Below the pieces are notes generated by a model. The model was not told the DNA's origin. It did no database searches and saw nothing but the letters and a program-made list of their open reading frames with translations. From assembly GCF_028858515.1 (NCBI RefSeq), contig NZ_JAPJZJ010000003.1, positions 371,001 through 435,000 on the forward strand: a DNA stretch of 64,000 nucleotides, given 5' to 3'. The position numbers and the translations under genes are program-made. Source of the DNA: Aurantiacibacter sp. D1-12 (GTDB lineage Bacteria > Pseudomonadota > Alphaproteobacteria > Sphingomonadales > Sphingomonadaceae). Shown piece after piece: positions 43,424 through 51,952 of the stretch. How positions within the stretch are numbered: position 1 is the stretch's first letter; each line of letters starts with the position of its first letter.

Positions 43424-44824
43424 ATGCGATACATCTCGACCAGAGGCAGCGCACCGGCGCTCGATTTCGAAGGCGTCACGCTTGCAGGCCTTGCCAGCGA
43501 CGGCGGGCTTTACCTGCCGGAAGAATGGCCGCGTTTCACCGAGGCGGAAATCGCCGACATGGCGGGTCTCACCTACGTCGAGCTCGCGGTGCGCGTCATG
43601 GCGCCGTTCACCGCCGGGTCGCTGACCGAAGATGAGCTGCGCGCGCTCTGCACCAGCGCCTATGGACGCTTCTCGCATGCCGCGGTTACTCCGCTCACGC
43701 AGTTCGACCAGCAGCACTGGCTTCTTGAGCTGTTTCACGGCCCGACGCTCGCGTTCAAGGACGTGGCGCTGCAATTGCTTGGCCGCCTGTTTGAACACTT
43801 CCTGAGCAAGCGAGACGATCACCTTACCATCGTTGGTGCTACCAGCGGCGACACGGGCAGCGCGGCTATCGACGCAGTGGCAGGGCGCGAGGGCGTCGAC
43901 ATCTTCATGCTCCACCCGCATGGCCGGGTCAGCGATGTGCAACGCCGCCAGATGACGACGGTGCGCGCGCCCAATGTCCACAACATTGCGATCGAAGGCA
44001 GCTTTGACGACGCGCAGGCCACGGTGAAGCGCATGTTCACCGATGGCGACATGAACGGCCGCTTCCATATCGCGGCGGTCAACTCGATCAACTGGGCGCG
44101 CCTGATGGCGCAGGTGGTCTACTACTTCGCCGCCGCGCTCCAGCTGGGCGCGCCGCAACGCAAGGTCGCGTTCAGCGTCCCGACGGGCAATTTTGGCGAT
44201 GTGTTCGCTGGCTATGTCGCGGCGCAAATGGGGCTCCCGATCGAACGGCTGATCGTTGCGACCAATGTGAACGACATCCTCCACCGTGCGCTGTCTTCGG
44301 GGGACTATTCTACGGGAAGCGTCACCCCTACCGCGGCGCCAAGCATGGATATTCAGGTCAGTTCCAATTTCGAACGTCTGCTGTTCTGCGAAGGAGGGCG
44401 CGATGGTCTGGCGCTCGCCGAACAGATGCGCAGTTTCGAAGCGAGCAAAGCGATGCAGCTCACCAACAGTCAGCGGGAGGGCGCGGCGAAACTGTTCACC
44501 AGCGCGCGGGCGGACGCTGACCAAATGGCCAGCGCAATGGCCTGGGCTTCGCAGCATTGTGGCGAGATCATCGATCCACACACCGCCATCGGCCTACACG
44601 CAGCCCGCGAAGCTGACCTTGCTCCGGACATTCCCGTCGTCACACTCGCCACCGCGCACCCGGCCAAGTTCCGCGACGCCGTGGAGCGGGCTACGGGTAC
44701 GCGACCAGCGTTACCTGCGCGGGTCGGCGACCTCTTCGAGCGGGAAGAGGCATACACCACACTGCCAGGCACCTATGATGCGGTGCGTGACTATGTCGCC
44801 GAACATGGTACCGCAGTCGCCTGA
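43424..44824 (+). CDS. thrC: Threonine synthase
   Basis: ThrC turns O-phosphohomoserine into threonine with pyridoxal phosphate. The 466-residue protein is the bacterial long form: 'MRYISTRGSAPALDFEGVTLAGLASDGGLYLPE', the PLP-lysine motif 'HGPTLAFKDVALQLLG', 'GATSGDTGSAAI', 'NSINWARLMAQVVYYF' and 'VPTGNFGDVFAGY'. ATG 43424 is the family start, but only a weak ribosome site precedes it. The methyltransferase gene overlaps its stop (TGATG). Confidence 0.97.
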   Translation: MRYISTRGSAPALDFEGVTLAGLASDGGLYLPEEWPRFTEAEIADMAGLTYVELAVRVMAPFTAGSLTEDELRALCTSAYGRFSHAAVTPLTQFDQQHWLLELFHGPTLAFKDVALQLLGRLFEHFLSKRDDHLTIVGATSGDTGSAAIDAVAGREGVDIFMLHPHGRVSDVQRRQMTTVRAPNVHNIAIEGSFDDAQATVKRMFTDGDMNGRFHIAAVNSINWARLMAQVVYYFAAALQLGAPQRKVAFSVPTGNFGDVFAGYVAAQMGLPIERLIVATNVNDILHRALSSGDYSTGSVTPTAAPSMDIQVSSNFERLLFCEGGRDGLALAEQMRSFEASKAMQLTNSQREGAAKLFTSARADADQMASAMAWASQHCGEIIDPHTAIGLHAAREADLAPDIPVVTLATAHPAKFRDAVERATGTRPALPARVGDLFEREEAYTTLPGTYDAVRDYVAEHGTAVA

Positions 44825-45717
44825 TGGCTGATCTCGCACCGACACCTGTGGTCATGGAAGGCCAGCCGTGGGAGCACTATGGCCTCATTGACAGCGGCAA
44901 CGGCCGCAAGCTGGAACGCTACGGCTCCTACCGCTTTATCCGTCCCGAACCGCAAGCCATGTGGATGCCGCGCCTGTCCGAAGACGATTGGAAGGCCGAT
45001 GCGGAATTCATTCCCGGCAGTGACGAAGACGGTGGCGGGCGCTGGCATTTTTCGGCCGATGTTCCACGCGAAGGCTGGCCCCTGTCGTGGAACGAGGTCA
45101 ATTTTACTGCGCAATGCACGCCGTTCCGGCACCTCGGCTTCTTCCCCGATATGGCTCCGGTGTGGGACTGGATGCGCGGACAATTGGCCGGGCGCGACAG
45201 CGCGCAAACGATGAACCTCTTCGGCTACACCGGCGTAGGCTCGCTCGCGCTCAGCCAGTGTGGCTCGGTAACTCATGTCGATGCGAGCAAGAAATCGGTA
45301 GCGCAGGCACGCGACAACGCCGCGCTGTCAGGCATGGAGGATCGACCGATCCGCTGGCTGATCGATGACGCCGCCAAGTTCACCGCGCGCGAAGTGCGGC
45401 GCGGCAACCGCTATGATGGGATCATCCTCGATCCGCCCAAGTTCGGGCGCGGCCCCAAGAACGAAACGTGGCGGCTGGAGGAATCGCTCCCCGGCTTGAT
45501 CGCCGATTGCCGCCAGTTGCTCGATGATGACAGCAAGTTCCTGTTCCTCACTGTCTATGCGGTGCGGATGAGCGCGCTTTCTATCGGCGGATTGCTGGCA
45601 GAGGCCTTTGCCGGGCTGCCGGGCATGGTTGAGTGCGGCGAGCTTGCTGTTCGCGAAGAGGGAGAGGGCGGCAGGCTGCTCCCCACCGCTATCTTCGCGC
45701 GTTGGTCTAACGGTTAG
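44824..45717 (+). CDS. Class I SAM-dependent methyltransferase (RlmI-like)
   Basis: The 297-residue protein has an N-terminal beta region ('KLERYGSYRFIRPEPQAMW'), a SAM-binding start 'MNLFGYTGVGSLAL', 'VTHVDASKKSVAQARDNAALSG', and the catalytic 'YDGIILDPPKFGRGPKNETW', which resembles 23S rRNA cytosine-C5 methyltransferases of the RlmI/COG1092 type. There is no PUA domain, so the substrate may differ. It is translationally coupled to thrC and ends 11 bases into the convergent DUF1499 gene. Confidence 0.82.
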   Translation: MADLAPTPVVMEGQPWEHYGLIDSGNGRKLERYGSYRFIRPEPQAMWMPRLSEDDWKADAEFIPGSDEDGGGRWHFSADVPREGWPLSWNEVNFTAQCTPFRHLGFFPDMAPVWDWMRGQLAGRDSAQTMNLFGYTGVGSLALSQCGSVTHVDASKKSVAQARDNAALSGMEDRPIRWLIDDAAKFTAREVRRGNRYDGIILDPPKFGRGPKNETWRLEESLPGLIADCRQLLDDDSKFLFLTVYAVRMSALSIGGLLAEAFAGLPGMVECGELAVREEGEGGRLLPTAIFARWSNG

Positions 45718-46537
45718 GAACAGCCTCGAGGTCTGCCAGAAATGCCTCGATGCGAGCTGCGTTGTAGCCCAGATCGCTTCCGCCAACGCGGCTGATGCTG
45801 CGCATGTCGACACGGGCGGTGCCATCGGCGATAGGCGTAATCTCTACTACTACGTCATCATAGAAACGGATGAACCCTGCAGTGGCGGTTGCTTCCAGCC
45901 GGCCGGCTTCGGGTGAATTCTCGGCCAGTTCCCAGCCGCGCTCTTCGGCCAGTGCGCGGGCATCGGCGATCACAAGATCGGGCGCCTTGTTGATGATGAC
46001 CGGCTCCATATCGGGATAGCTTTCCCGATGGGCGGAGCGCCATGCCTCGATATCGCCTTCGTACATCTCGAGGAAATCGTCACGCAGGGTAAGCGTCTCG
46101 AACTGCGGGGGATCGTCCACGTCGGTGGTAATGTCATGCATGAACGGCGCGGCGCGGGCGGGCGCGATCACCTGCGTGTAGAAGACCCCGAGCATGACGA
46201 GCGATAGCACCAGCGCCAGCGGGTTGCACCATCCGGGACCGCGCTTGCGCACCATGCCGATCACGATGCCGATCACGGCAACCACCGCGATCGCGGCGTA
46301 GGGATACATCGTCATCATGAAGTAACGGAATCCGGTCAGCTTGCCGATCAAGTTATAGCGCGCCAGCACTAGCGATCCGAGCGCGATCAGCAGCATGATC
46401 AGCGCGCCACCCAGCGTGAAGTTGCCGATCCACCGTGTAATCCGCGACTTGGCGGGCTTGGCATCGGCGTCAGTTGCTTCTGCAGTTGTTTCTGTCGGCG
46501 TCTCTGTTGCCGTTTCGGGCGTGGTGTCGTCGCTCAT
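45707..46537 (-). CDS. DUF1499 membrane protein
   Basis: The 276-residue protein has a Thr/Glu/Ala-rich N-terminal tail (to about 30), three membrane helices ('LGGALIMLLIALGSLVLA', 'YAAIAVVAVIGIVIGMV', 'PLALVLSLVMLGVFYTQVI'), then a periplasmic domain with the DUF1499 pattern: 'MHDITTDVDDPPQFE', 'TATAGFIRFYDDVVVEITP' and 'RSISRVGGSDLGYNAARIEAFL'. The family is uncharacterised, though plant and bacterial members are membrane associated. It stands alone. Confidence 0.85.
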   Translation of the reverse strand: MSDDTTPETATETPTETTAEATDADAKPAKSRITRWIGNFTLGGALIMLLIALGSLVLARYNLIGKLTGFRYFMMTMYPYAAIAVVAVIGIVIGMVRKRGPGWCNPLALVLSLVMLGVFYTQVIAPARAAPFMHDITTDVDDPPQFETLTLRDDFLEMYEGDIEAWRSAHRESYPDMEPVIINKAPDLVIADARALAEERGWELAENSPEAGRLEATATAGFIRFYDDVVVEITPIADGTARVDMRSISRVGGSDLGYNAARIEAFLADLEAVPNR

Positions 46538-46639
46538 TGGATGCTCCCCGGTTTGTGTGACCGGAATGGCCGTAGTCGCGCACTGCCGTCAAGGTGAATG
46601 CTTGCCAAGCGGCGCATCTCCTGCGATTTCGCCAGGCCT

Positions 46640-47008
46640 ATGGCCGATAGTCTTTATCTCGAGCTCGTCGATTTCGAGCATATGGTTCACACCGGGATCT
46701 ATTCCGAGGAAACCGGCAAGCCGCAGCCGCTGCGTTTCACCGTGCGTGCGCGGTTGAAGGCGAAGCAATTCTACGAGGCGGAGACCCCGCTCGAAGAGAG
46801 CAAGAATTACATGGACCTGAAGTTCGCCTGTTCGGAAGGACTGGGGGACAGGCATTACAAGCTAATCGAATCCGTGGCCGATCACATTTGCGAAACGCTG
46901 TTCCTGCAGGACGAGCGCGTCGAGGAGGTGCAGGTGAAGATCGTGAAGCTCGCGCTGAGCGAGGCGAACGAGCAGATCGGGATTACTTTGACGCGTGAGC
47001 GACCGTGA
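46640..47008 (+). CDS. folB: Dihydroneopterin aldolase-family protein
   Basis: FolB splits dihydroneopterin in folate synthesis. The 122-residue protein has the T-fold pattern: 'YLELVDFEHMVHTGIYSEETGKPQPLRFTVRARL', 'NYMDLKFACSEGLGDRHYKLIESVADHICETLFLQDERVEEVQVKIVKL'. The catalytic Glu/Lys region is present, but the usual GLLExEK start differs, so it may be a FolX-like or alphaproteobacterial variant. Its stop overlaps the GTG of the next gene by 4 bases. Confidence 0.85.
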   Translation: MADSLYLELVDFEHMVHTGIYSEETGKPQPLRFTVRARLKAKQFYEAETPLEESKNYMDLKFACSEGLGDRHYKLIESVADHICETLFLQDERVEEVQVKIVKLALSEANEQIGITLTRERP

Positions 47009-47322
47009 CGCGCAACGACGCGATCATAGAGGTTGTCGGCCTACCTGCCGCGCCGCTTGATGCTGCCGCTGCTTTTCACCGGGAGTGGGTGCCAAAAGTC
47101 CGTGGTTTGATGCAGGAAAACAATGTTGTTGTGATCTTTGATCCCGCCGATCATACGCATCAGGGCTGGCGCCTTTCTGCTGTGCAGGAACTTGCCCGCG
47201 AGGCCGCGCCGCAGCGCGTCAACGGTGTGGAAAGCGAGGACGCGCAGGCCGTTTCCGAAACGCTGTTCTACCTGCAATCGGCAGATGGCGTAACCGGGCA
47301 GATATTCACGCTGGCGGAGTAA
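47005..47322 (+). CDS. Short SDR-like protein coupled to folB
   Basis: The 105-residue protein starts at GTG 47005, overlapping the folB stop. Its C-terminus ('AQAVSETLFYLQSADGVTGQIFTLAE') matches the end of short-chain dehydrogenases (the xTGQ strand), but the NAD-binding glycine motif and the YxxxK active site are absent. Residues 35-60 ('ENNVVVIFDPADHTHQGWRLSAVQEL') look like one remaining Rossmann half. It is probably a decayed or shortened SDR with no redox activity. Whether it binds pterins is unknown. Confidence 0.6.
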   Translation: MTRNDAIIEVVGLPAAPLDAAAAFHREWVPKVRGLMQENNVVVIFDPADHTHQGWRLSAVQELAREAAPQRVNGVESEDAQAVSETLFYLQSADGVTGQIFTLAE

Positions 47323-47380
47323 CCCGCGTCTGCGCCTCCACGAAGTTGATCGGAAAGCCCAATCCCGCCATGAAAGACCT

Positions 47381-48382
47381 ATGCGCAGCACCTCTCCCCT
47401 GATCGACGCTTTTGACCGCAAGATAACCTATCTGCGGCTGTCGGTAACTGATCGGTGTGATCTGCGTTGCAGCTATTGCATGCCCGAACGGATGCAGTTC
47501 CTGCCCAAGAAAGAGGTGCTGAGCCTTGAGGAGCTGCATGCGCTGGCCAAGGCCTTCATCGCGCGCGGCGTTACCAAGATCCGGTTGACTGGCGGCGAAC
47601 CGCTGGTGCGGCGCGATGTGATCCGGCTGGTGCAGGCGCTGGGCGGTGAATTGGGTAATGGGCTGGAAGAGCTGACGCTCACCACCAATGGCACACAACT
47701 CGCGCGGCATGCACAGGCTCTGGCCGATGCGGGCGTGCGGCGCGTGAATGTTAGCCTCGATACGCGCGATCCGGCGCTGTTCGCAAAGCTGACGCGGCGT
47801 GACGAGCTGGGACGGGTGCTCAATGGGATTGCTGCAGCCAAAGCAGCTGGCTTGCATGTGAAGATCAACACCGTGGCACTGAAAGACCTGAATCAGGCGG
47901 AGATCCCAGTTTTGATGCAATGGGCGCATGCGCAGGATTGCGACATGACGCTGATCGAGGTCATGCCACTGGGTGAGGTGGAGGGTGACCGCGTCGATCA
48001 TTTTCTCCCGCTGGCCGCCGTGCGCGATGAACTTGAACAGCGCTTTGTACTCACGCCTCTTGTAGAACGCACCGGCGGACCATCGCGCTATGTGCGGGTT
48101 GGTGAGACAGGCGGTAAGCTCGGTTTCATCACGCCTTTGACCAACAACTTTTGCGCCGGATGCAACCGCGTGCGGGTGACCGCGACGGGGCAACTCTATG
48201 CCTGCCTCGGCGGAGCGGAAAAGGTCGATCTGCGTGCGGCCTTGCGTTCGGATGATCCCGAAGGACAGGTCGCAAAGGCCCTGGATGAGGCGATGCGCAT
48301 AAAGCCAGAACGGCATCACTTTGTCATCGCCGAGGGCAGCGAGTCTGTGCTCGAACGGCATATGTCGGTGACGGGCGGCTGA
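47381..48382 (+). CDS. moaA: GTP 3',8-cyclase (molybdenum cofactor)
   Basis: MoaA is a radical SAM enzyme that makes the first molybdopterin intermediate from GTP with MoaC. The 333-residue protein has 'RLSVTDRCDLRCSYCMPE' with the 4Fe-4S CxxxCxxC (Cys 26, 30, 33), 'KIRLTGGEPLVRRD', and the second cluster site 'NFCAGCNRVRVTATGQLYACLGG'. ATG 47381 starts after a weak site. moaD overlaps its stop by one base; moaC is not in the window. Confidence 0.97.
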   Translation: MRSTSPLIDAFDRKITYLRLSVTDRCDLRCSYCMPERMQFLPKKEVLSLEELHALAKAFIARGVTKIRLTGGEPLVRRDVIRLVQALGGELGNGLEELTLTTNGTQLARHAQALADAGVRRVNVSLDTRDPALFAKLTRRDELGRVLNGIAAAKAAGLHVKINTVALKDLNQAEIPVLMQWAHAQDCDMTLIEVMPLGEVEGDRVDHFLPLAAVRDELEQRFVLTPLVERTGGPSRYVRVGETGGKLGFITPLTNNFCAGCNRVRVTATGQLYACLGGAEKVDLRAALRSDDPEGQVAKALDEAMRIKPERHHFVIAEGSESVLERHMSVTGG

Positions 48383-48624
48383 TGGCGGTTCGGATCGTCT
48401 TTCTCGGCAAGCTTGCCGATCTGTCGGGTGAGGCGGAGCGGGAGGTTCCCGCGCCGCTCGACTGGGCGCAATTGCTCGCCTCGCTCGGGCCGGGCCTTGC
48501 CCAAGCCGTGGCCGATGGCACAGTCCGTATTGCGGTCGATGGCGAACTGCTGGCGGACAAGAGCATGCTCAGTGCACAAGCAGGCTCTGAAGTCGCGCTC
48601 CTGCCACCTGTATCGGGAGGCTGA
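48382..48624 (+). CDS. moaD: Molybdopterin synthase small subunit
   Basis: MoaD carries the sulfur as a C-terminal thiocarboxylate in molybdopterin synthase. The 80-residue protein has the ubiquitin-like fold and ends in 'ALLPPVSGG' with the required Gly-Gly. Its ATG overlaps the moaA stop by one base (TGATG), and moaE starts just after its stop. Confidence 0.95.
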   Translation: MAVRIVFLGKLADLSGEAEREVPAPLDWAQLLASLGPGLAQAVADGTVRIAVDGELLADKSMLSAQAGSEVALLPPVSGG

Positions 48625-48625
48625 C

Positions 48626-49090
48626 ATGGCGATAACCGTCGAGCTTGGTGGCACGCCGTTCAATCCCGGTGCCTATGTCGGCCCGTTTACCAATGCACAC
48701 CCCGGCTTGGGTGGTGTCTGCACCTTTGTCGGGGAAGTGCGCGGGGAGGGTGGTGTCGAAGCGCTCGAGCTGACGCATTACGCGCCGATGACATTGCCCG
48801 GCATGGAAGCCCTTGCCGCGCGCGCGGTGGACCGTTTCGGCCTGATGGGCCTACTGATGATCCACCGCACGGGTGTGATGCGCCCCGGAGAACCCATCGT
48901 GCTCGTTTCCGCCTGCGCGCACCATCGCCGCGCCGCCATCGACGCGGTCGACTTCTGCATGGATCATCTCAAGTCACAAAGCTGGTTCTGGAAGCGCGAG
49001 AAACGCGCGGATGGCTGGCACTGGATCGAACCGCGGCAGGAGGATCACAGCGATCTGGCGCGGTGGAGCGAAGAAATCATCGAGGTTTGA
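48626..49090 (+). CDS. moaE: Molybdopterin synthase catalytic subunit
   Basis: MoaE binds MoaD and converts precursor Z to molybdopterin. The 154-residue protein has 'GGVCTFVGEVRGEGGVEALELTHYAPM', 'LMIHRTGVMRPGEPIVLVSACAHHRRAAIDAVDFCMDHLKS' and the Lys-rich 'FWKREKRADGWHWIE', which includes the active-site lysines. ATG 48626 follows GGGAGG. It lies directly after moaD, and a larger frame from 48413 is a shadow of moaD. Confidence 0.96.
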   Translation: MAITVELGGTPFNPGAYVGPFTNAHPGLGGVCTFVGEVRGEGGVEALELTHYAPMTLPGMEALAARAVDRFGLMGLLMIHRTGVMRPGEPIVLVSACAHHRRAAIDAVDFCMDHLKSQSWFWKREKRADGWHWIEPRQEDHSDLARWSEEIIEV

Positions 49091-49153
49091 GCAGGATCAA
49101 AGCGGCGTGAAGCGGATCGGTCCAATCCTTCCGAACCAGGAAGGAGTTTCACA

Positions 49154-49585
49154 ATGGCCGAACAACTTACCCGCCAACAGATTGCCGAGGCTGCCGATGT
49201 CCGCACGGCACCGCCGGCGACCGATCGCAATGATCCGGTCGATCGGACATTCGAACTGCCCGTTGGTCTGCACGTGGCAACGGCAGGCTTCTTCCTCGCC
49301 TATGTCGTGATGATGGGGATCGGTTTCGCGCATCCTGAAATGATCATCCCGATTGTAATTTGCGGCCTGTTCGTCATCGCAGGCTTCGGTGTTCCAGCGG
49401 TGTGGACACGTCTTGCTCCCGGCACCAAGAGCAAGGCGCTGGCCTGGGGGCGTTTCCAGCAAGATGGAATCATGACCGCGTATGGCCGCACCACTGCACG
49501 TGATGCGACGGTTCAGGTTCTCATTCTGCCCGTTCTGATCTTCCTGTGGGGATTGGCAATGGTGACTATTGCCGCCTTGGTCTGA
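49154..49585 (+). CDS. Small membrane protein, unknown function
   Basis: The 143-residue protein has a hydrophilic N-terminus (to about 36) and three hydrophobic stretches ('ATAGFFLAYVVMMGIGFA', 'IIPIVICGLFVIAGFGVPAVW', 'TVQVLILPVLIFLWGLAMVTI'). The ribosome site AAGGAG is strong. 'KSKALAWGRFQQDGIMTAYGRTTARDATVQV' is a soluble loop. I recognise no family; similar proteins appear in Erythrobacteraceae. It is 63 bases after moaE and may share its transcript. Confidence 0.75.
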   Translation: MAEQLTRQQIAEAADVRTAPPATDRNDPVDRTFELPVGLHVATAGFFLAYVVMMGIGFAHPEMIIPIVICGLFVIAGFGVPAVWTRLAPGTKSKALAWGRFQQDGIMTAYGRTTARDATVQVLILPVLIFLWGLAMVTIAALV

Positions 49586-49606
49586 AGACCGAAGCGACCT
49601 TGGTCG

Positions 49607-50290
49607 TCAGCCACCAGTCTCCATACGCGCGGGATCGACAAGTTCGATTCCGCGCGTACCATTTCTACGGATCGCGCCCTCTTTTTCGAGGGAGCCGAGA
49701 GCACGACTCACCGTCTCGATAGTCAGGCCCAGCATGGAGGCCATTTCCCCCCGGGTCATGGGTAGGTCGAATTGCTGTCTGGGGTGGCAGGGCGAATCGC
49801 TTGCCGCTTGCGCCAGTGCCAATAGCAAGGCCCCGACCTGTTCGCTGGCACTGCGACCTGCCCCAAGGGCAAGCAGATTGCGCGCCTGGTGCAAGTCTTC
49901 CTGTGATCGGCGCAGCAATGCGCGCGCCAGTTTGGGATAGGCATCAAGCGCTGCGTCCATGTCTCGCCGTGCAAACACGCAAAGCTGCGAATCACTCAAG
50001 GCGATCACATCGTGCTCGGCAAACGGAGAAAACATCTCTCCGATGAAACCTGACGGGTGAATCAGCGCCAGGATGCGCTCGTTGCCGTCGGCATCGTAGC
50101 TGGACACTTTGAGCGCGCCTGAAACCAGTGTTGCGCAAGCCGTATCTTCGTCCCCGGCAGCGAACAGCACTTCGCCGCGCGTCAGTCGCCGTGTGCTGCC
50201 CGCTTTGGCAAGCGCACGCCGCTCCTCTTCGGAAAGCACCGCACAGGCCGCGCTATCGCGGACGGGACAGGTGTCACAGGCGATGCTCAT
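49607..50290 (-). CDS. FNR-type Crp-family regulator with Fe-S cysteines
   Basis: The 227-residue protein has an N-terminal cysteine set 'CDTCPVRDSAAC' (Cys 5, 8, 16), a cyclic-nucleotide-like beta domain, a central Cys in 'SQLCVFARRD' (about 104), a dimer helix, and a winged helix ('LPMTRGEMASMLGLTIETVSRALGSLEKEGAI'). Three N-terminal and one central Cys are the ligands of the oxygen-labile 4Fe-4S cluster in FNR/FnrL. It therefore probably senses oxygen and binds TTGAT-N4-ATCAA sites. It overlaps the upstream lipoprotein gene by 4 bases. Confidence 0.88.
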   Translation of the reverse strand: MSIACDTCPVRDSAACAVLSEEERRALAKAGSTRRLTRGEVLFAAGDEDTACATLVSGALKVSSYDADGNERILALIHPSGFIGEMFSPFAEHDVIALSDSQLCVFARRDMDAALDAYPKLARALLRRSQEDLHQARNLLALGAGRSASEQVGALLLALAQAASDSPCHPRQQFDLPMTRGEMASMLGLTIETVSRALGSLEKEGAIRRNGTRGIELVDPARMETGG

Positions 50291-50793
50291 CGCGGAATAG
50301 CCGCAAGCAGCGAAGCGATCGTTTCGGCCTGAGCAGATGCCATCGCGGCAACCGCGTCGCGTTCTTCTGCGAGCAGGGCGACAGCCTGCCCTTCGCTCGA
50401 CGTGTCGACGTAGAGCGCGTCAATATCCGCTAGCATGACCGTCAGGCGGCCGTGGTGCGATTCGAGTATAGTCAGGGCGACTTGCGCATCGGACCATGTC
50501 TCGCTCCCCACAAAAGTGCCGCGAGCAGCGCCGATTCTAGCACGCACACCGGGTTCGGCAGCGGTGAACTCGCCATGCACGCCTCGCGCCTGCGCTGCCA
50601 GAGCCACGGCTTCCTCTACAGTCGCAGGTGGCGGGGACGGGGCAATGTACGGCGCTGCGGGTGCGGTTTCCATTTCGCCGACAATCCGTTCTCCGTCACG
50701 CATCGCGAGAGAGGGGTACTCTGCAGCAGGACTCGCGCAGGCGGCGAGTGGTATTGCAAGGGCGAAACAGGGCATAAGGCGAGCTTGCATCAT
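50287..50793 (-). CDS. Hypothetical lipoprotein coupled to the FNR-type regulator
   Basis: The 168-residue protein has a signal with lipobox 'IPLAAC' (Cys about 19), then a Pro/Ala-rich stretch ('AAPYIAPSPPPATVEEAV') and a helical remainder ('TIASLLAAIPR' at the end). No family recognised. Its stop overlaps the FNR-type ATG (ATGA), so the regulator is translated by coupling. ATG 50793 or 50790 are equally possible starts. Confidence 0.65.
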   Translation of the reverse strand: MMQARLMPCFALAIPLAACASPAAEYPSLAMRDGERIVGEMETAPAAPYIAPSPPPATVEEAVALAAQARGVHGEFTAAEPGVRARIGAARGTFVGSETWSDAQVALTILESHHGRLTVMLADIDALYVDTSSEGQAVALLAEERDAVAAMASAQAETIASLLAAIPR

Positions 50794-50901
50794 CACCCGT
50801 GTGCCCTACATCGGGTTGGCGACGCTTTCCAGCGTACAATTGCCCGTACACTCTTGTTGCTGACTTCGGCCAAAAACAGCTGCAATTTGGCGTTCGGGTG
50901 G

Positions 50902-50930
50902 TTGACAGGCATCAGAGCTTGGCCTAACGG
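50902..50930 (+). promoter_or_regulatory. Candidate promoter of rplU-rpmA
   Basis: A perfect -35 box TTGACA (50902-50907) is followed after 17 bases by a weak -10-like TAACGG (50925-50930). It lies upstream of the rplU leader hairpin at 50944. Confidence 0.4.
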
Positions 50931-50943
50931 CTGCGCTCTTTCC

Positions 50944-50968
50944 GGTGCCCCTTTGGGCGCCCTTTTTT
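50944..50968 (+). terminator. Terminator-like hairpin in the rplU leader
   Basis: GGTGCCC pairs with GGGCGCC (one T:G) over a 4-base loop and is followed by CTTTTTT. No plus-strand gene lies upstream, so it probably works as an attenuator or binding site in the leader of rplU, 68 bases before its ATG. Confidence 0.55.
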
Positions 50969-51035
50969 GTTGTTGTTATTTGGCGGCGATCCAGCGGCCT
51001 TGTGACGGGAACACCAGATAAACGGATTTAGCACC

Positions 51036-51575
51036 ATGTTCGCAGTAGTGCGCACGGGCGGCAAGCAGTATCGCGTCGCCGAAGGAGACAAAATCGCGGT
51101 CGAGAAACTGGCTGGTGAAGCCGGTGAAACGATCACCCTGGACGATGTTCTGCTGGCTGGCGAAGGCGCCGACCTGGCGGACGCTTCCAAGGTCACGGTT
51201 TCGGCTGAGGTTATTGCCCAGGCGAAGAGCGAGAAGGTGACGGTCTTCAAGAAGCGTCGTCGTCACAACTATCGCCGCAAGAACGGCCACCGCCAGCAGA
51301 TGACCCTGCTGCGCATCACGGCTGTGGGTGCTGGCAAGAAAGCCGCTGCGAAAAAGGCTCCGGCCAAGAAGGCAGAAGCTCCGAAGGAAGAAGCCAAGAA
51401 GGCCGCTCCGAAGAAGGCACCTGCCAAGAAGGCAGCACCTGCTAAGAAGGCTCCGGCCAAGAAAGCAGCTGCGCCGAAGAAGGAAACCGCTGCCAAGAAG
51501 CCGGCAGCCAAGAAGGCTCCTGCTAAGAAGGCTCCGGCCAAGAAAGCAGCCGCCAAGAAGACAGACAAGAAGTAA
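51036..51575 (+). CDS. rplU: 50S ribosomal protein L21 with long Lys/Ala tail
   Basis: L21 binds 23S rRNA. The first 100 residues are standard ('[20 protein letters not shown]', '[27 protein letters not shown]'). The protein then continues for about 79 residues of repeated [10 protein letters not shown] units to 179 residues, close to twice the usual length. Such histone-H1-like tails are known on L21 and other ribosomal proteins of some alphaproteobacteria. rpmA follows 34 bases after the stop. Confidence 0.97.
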   Translation: MFAVVRTGGKQYRVAEGDKIAVEKLAGEAGETITLDDVLLAGEGADLADASKVTVSAEVIAQAKSEKVTVFKKRRRHNYRRKNGHRQQMTLLRITAVGAGKKAAAKKAPAKKAEAPKEEAKKAAPKKAPAKKAAPAKKAPAKKAAAPKKETAAKKPAAKKAPAKKAPAKKAAAKKTDKK

Positions 51576-51609
51576 GACCGCCCTCGGCGGATCCACGGAG
51601 TAAGACACA

Positions 51610-51879
51610 ATGGCACATAAAAAAGCAGGCGGTTCATCGCGTAACGGTCGTGATTCAGCCGGCCGTCGCCTTGGTGTGAAGAAGTACGGCGGTCAGGACG
51701 TGATCGGCGGCAACATTATTATTCGTCAGCGCGGTACGAAGGTCTACCCGGGCGTCAACGTCGGCATGGGCAAGGACCACACGCTGTTCGCGCTTACCGA
51801 AGGCGTCGTGCGATTCCACGATGGCAAACTCGGCCGCAAATACGTCTCGGTCGACGCCATGGCGGAAGCCGCCGAATAA
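51610..51879 (+). CDS. rpmA: 50S ribosomal protein L27
   Basis: L27 reaches the peptidyl-transferase centre with its N-terminus. The 89-residue protein is standard: '[48 protein letters not shown]' and '[16 protein letters not shown]'. It begins without the cleaved N-terminal extension found in Firmicutes. It is translated after rplU from GGAG. Confidence 0.98.
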   Translation: MAHKKAGGSSRNGRDSAGRRLGVKKYGGQDVIGGNIIIRQRGTKVYPGVNVGMGKDHTLFALTEGVVRFHDGKLGRKYVSVDAMAEAAE

Positions 51880-51952
51880 CCGGATGATCCGATAAGGGGG
51901 TCATCCACCGGGATGGCCCCTTTCGGAGCATAGAAAATCCGAAAAGCTGGAA

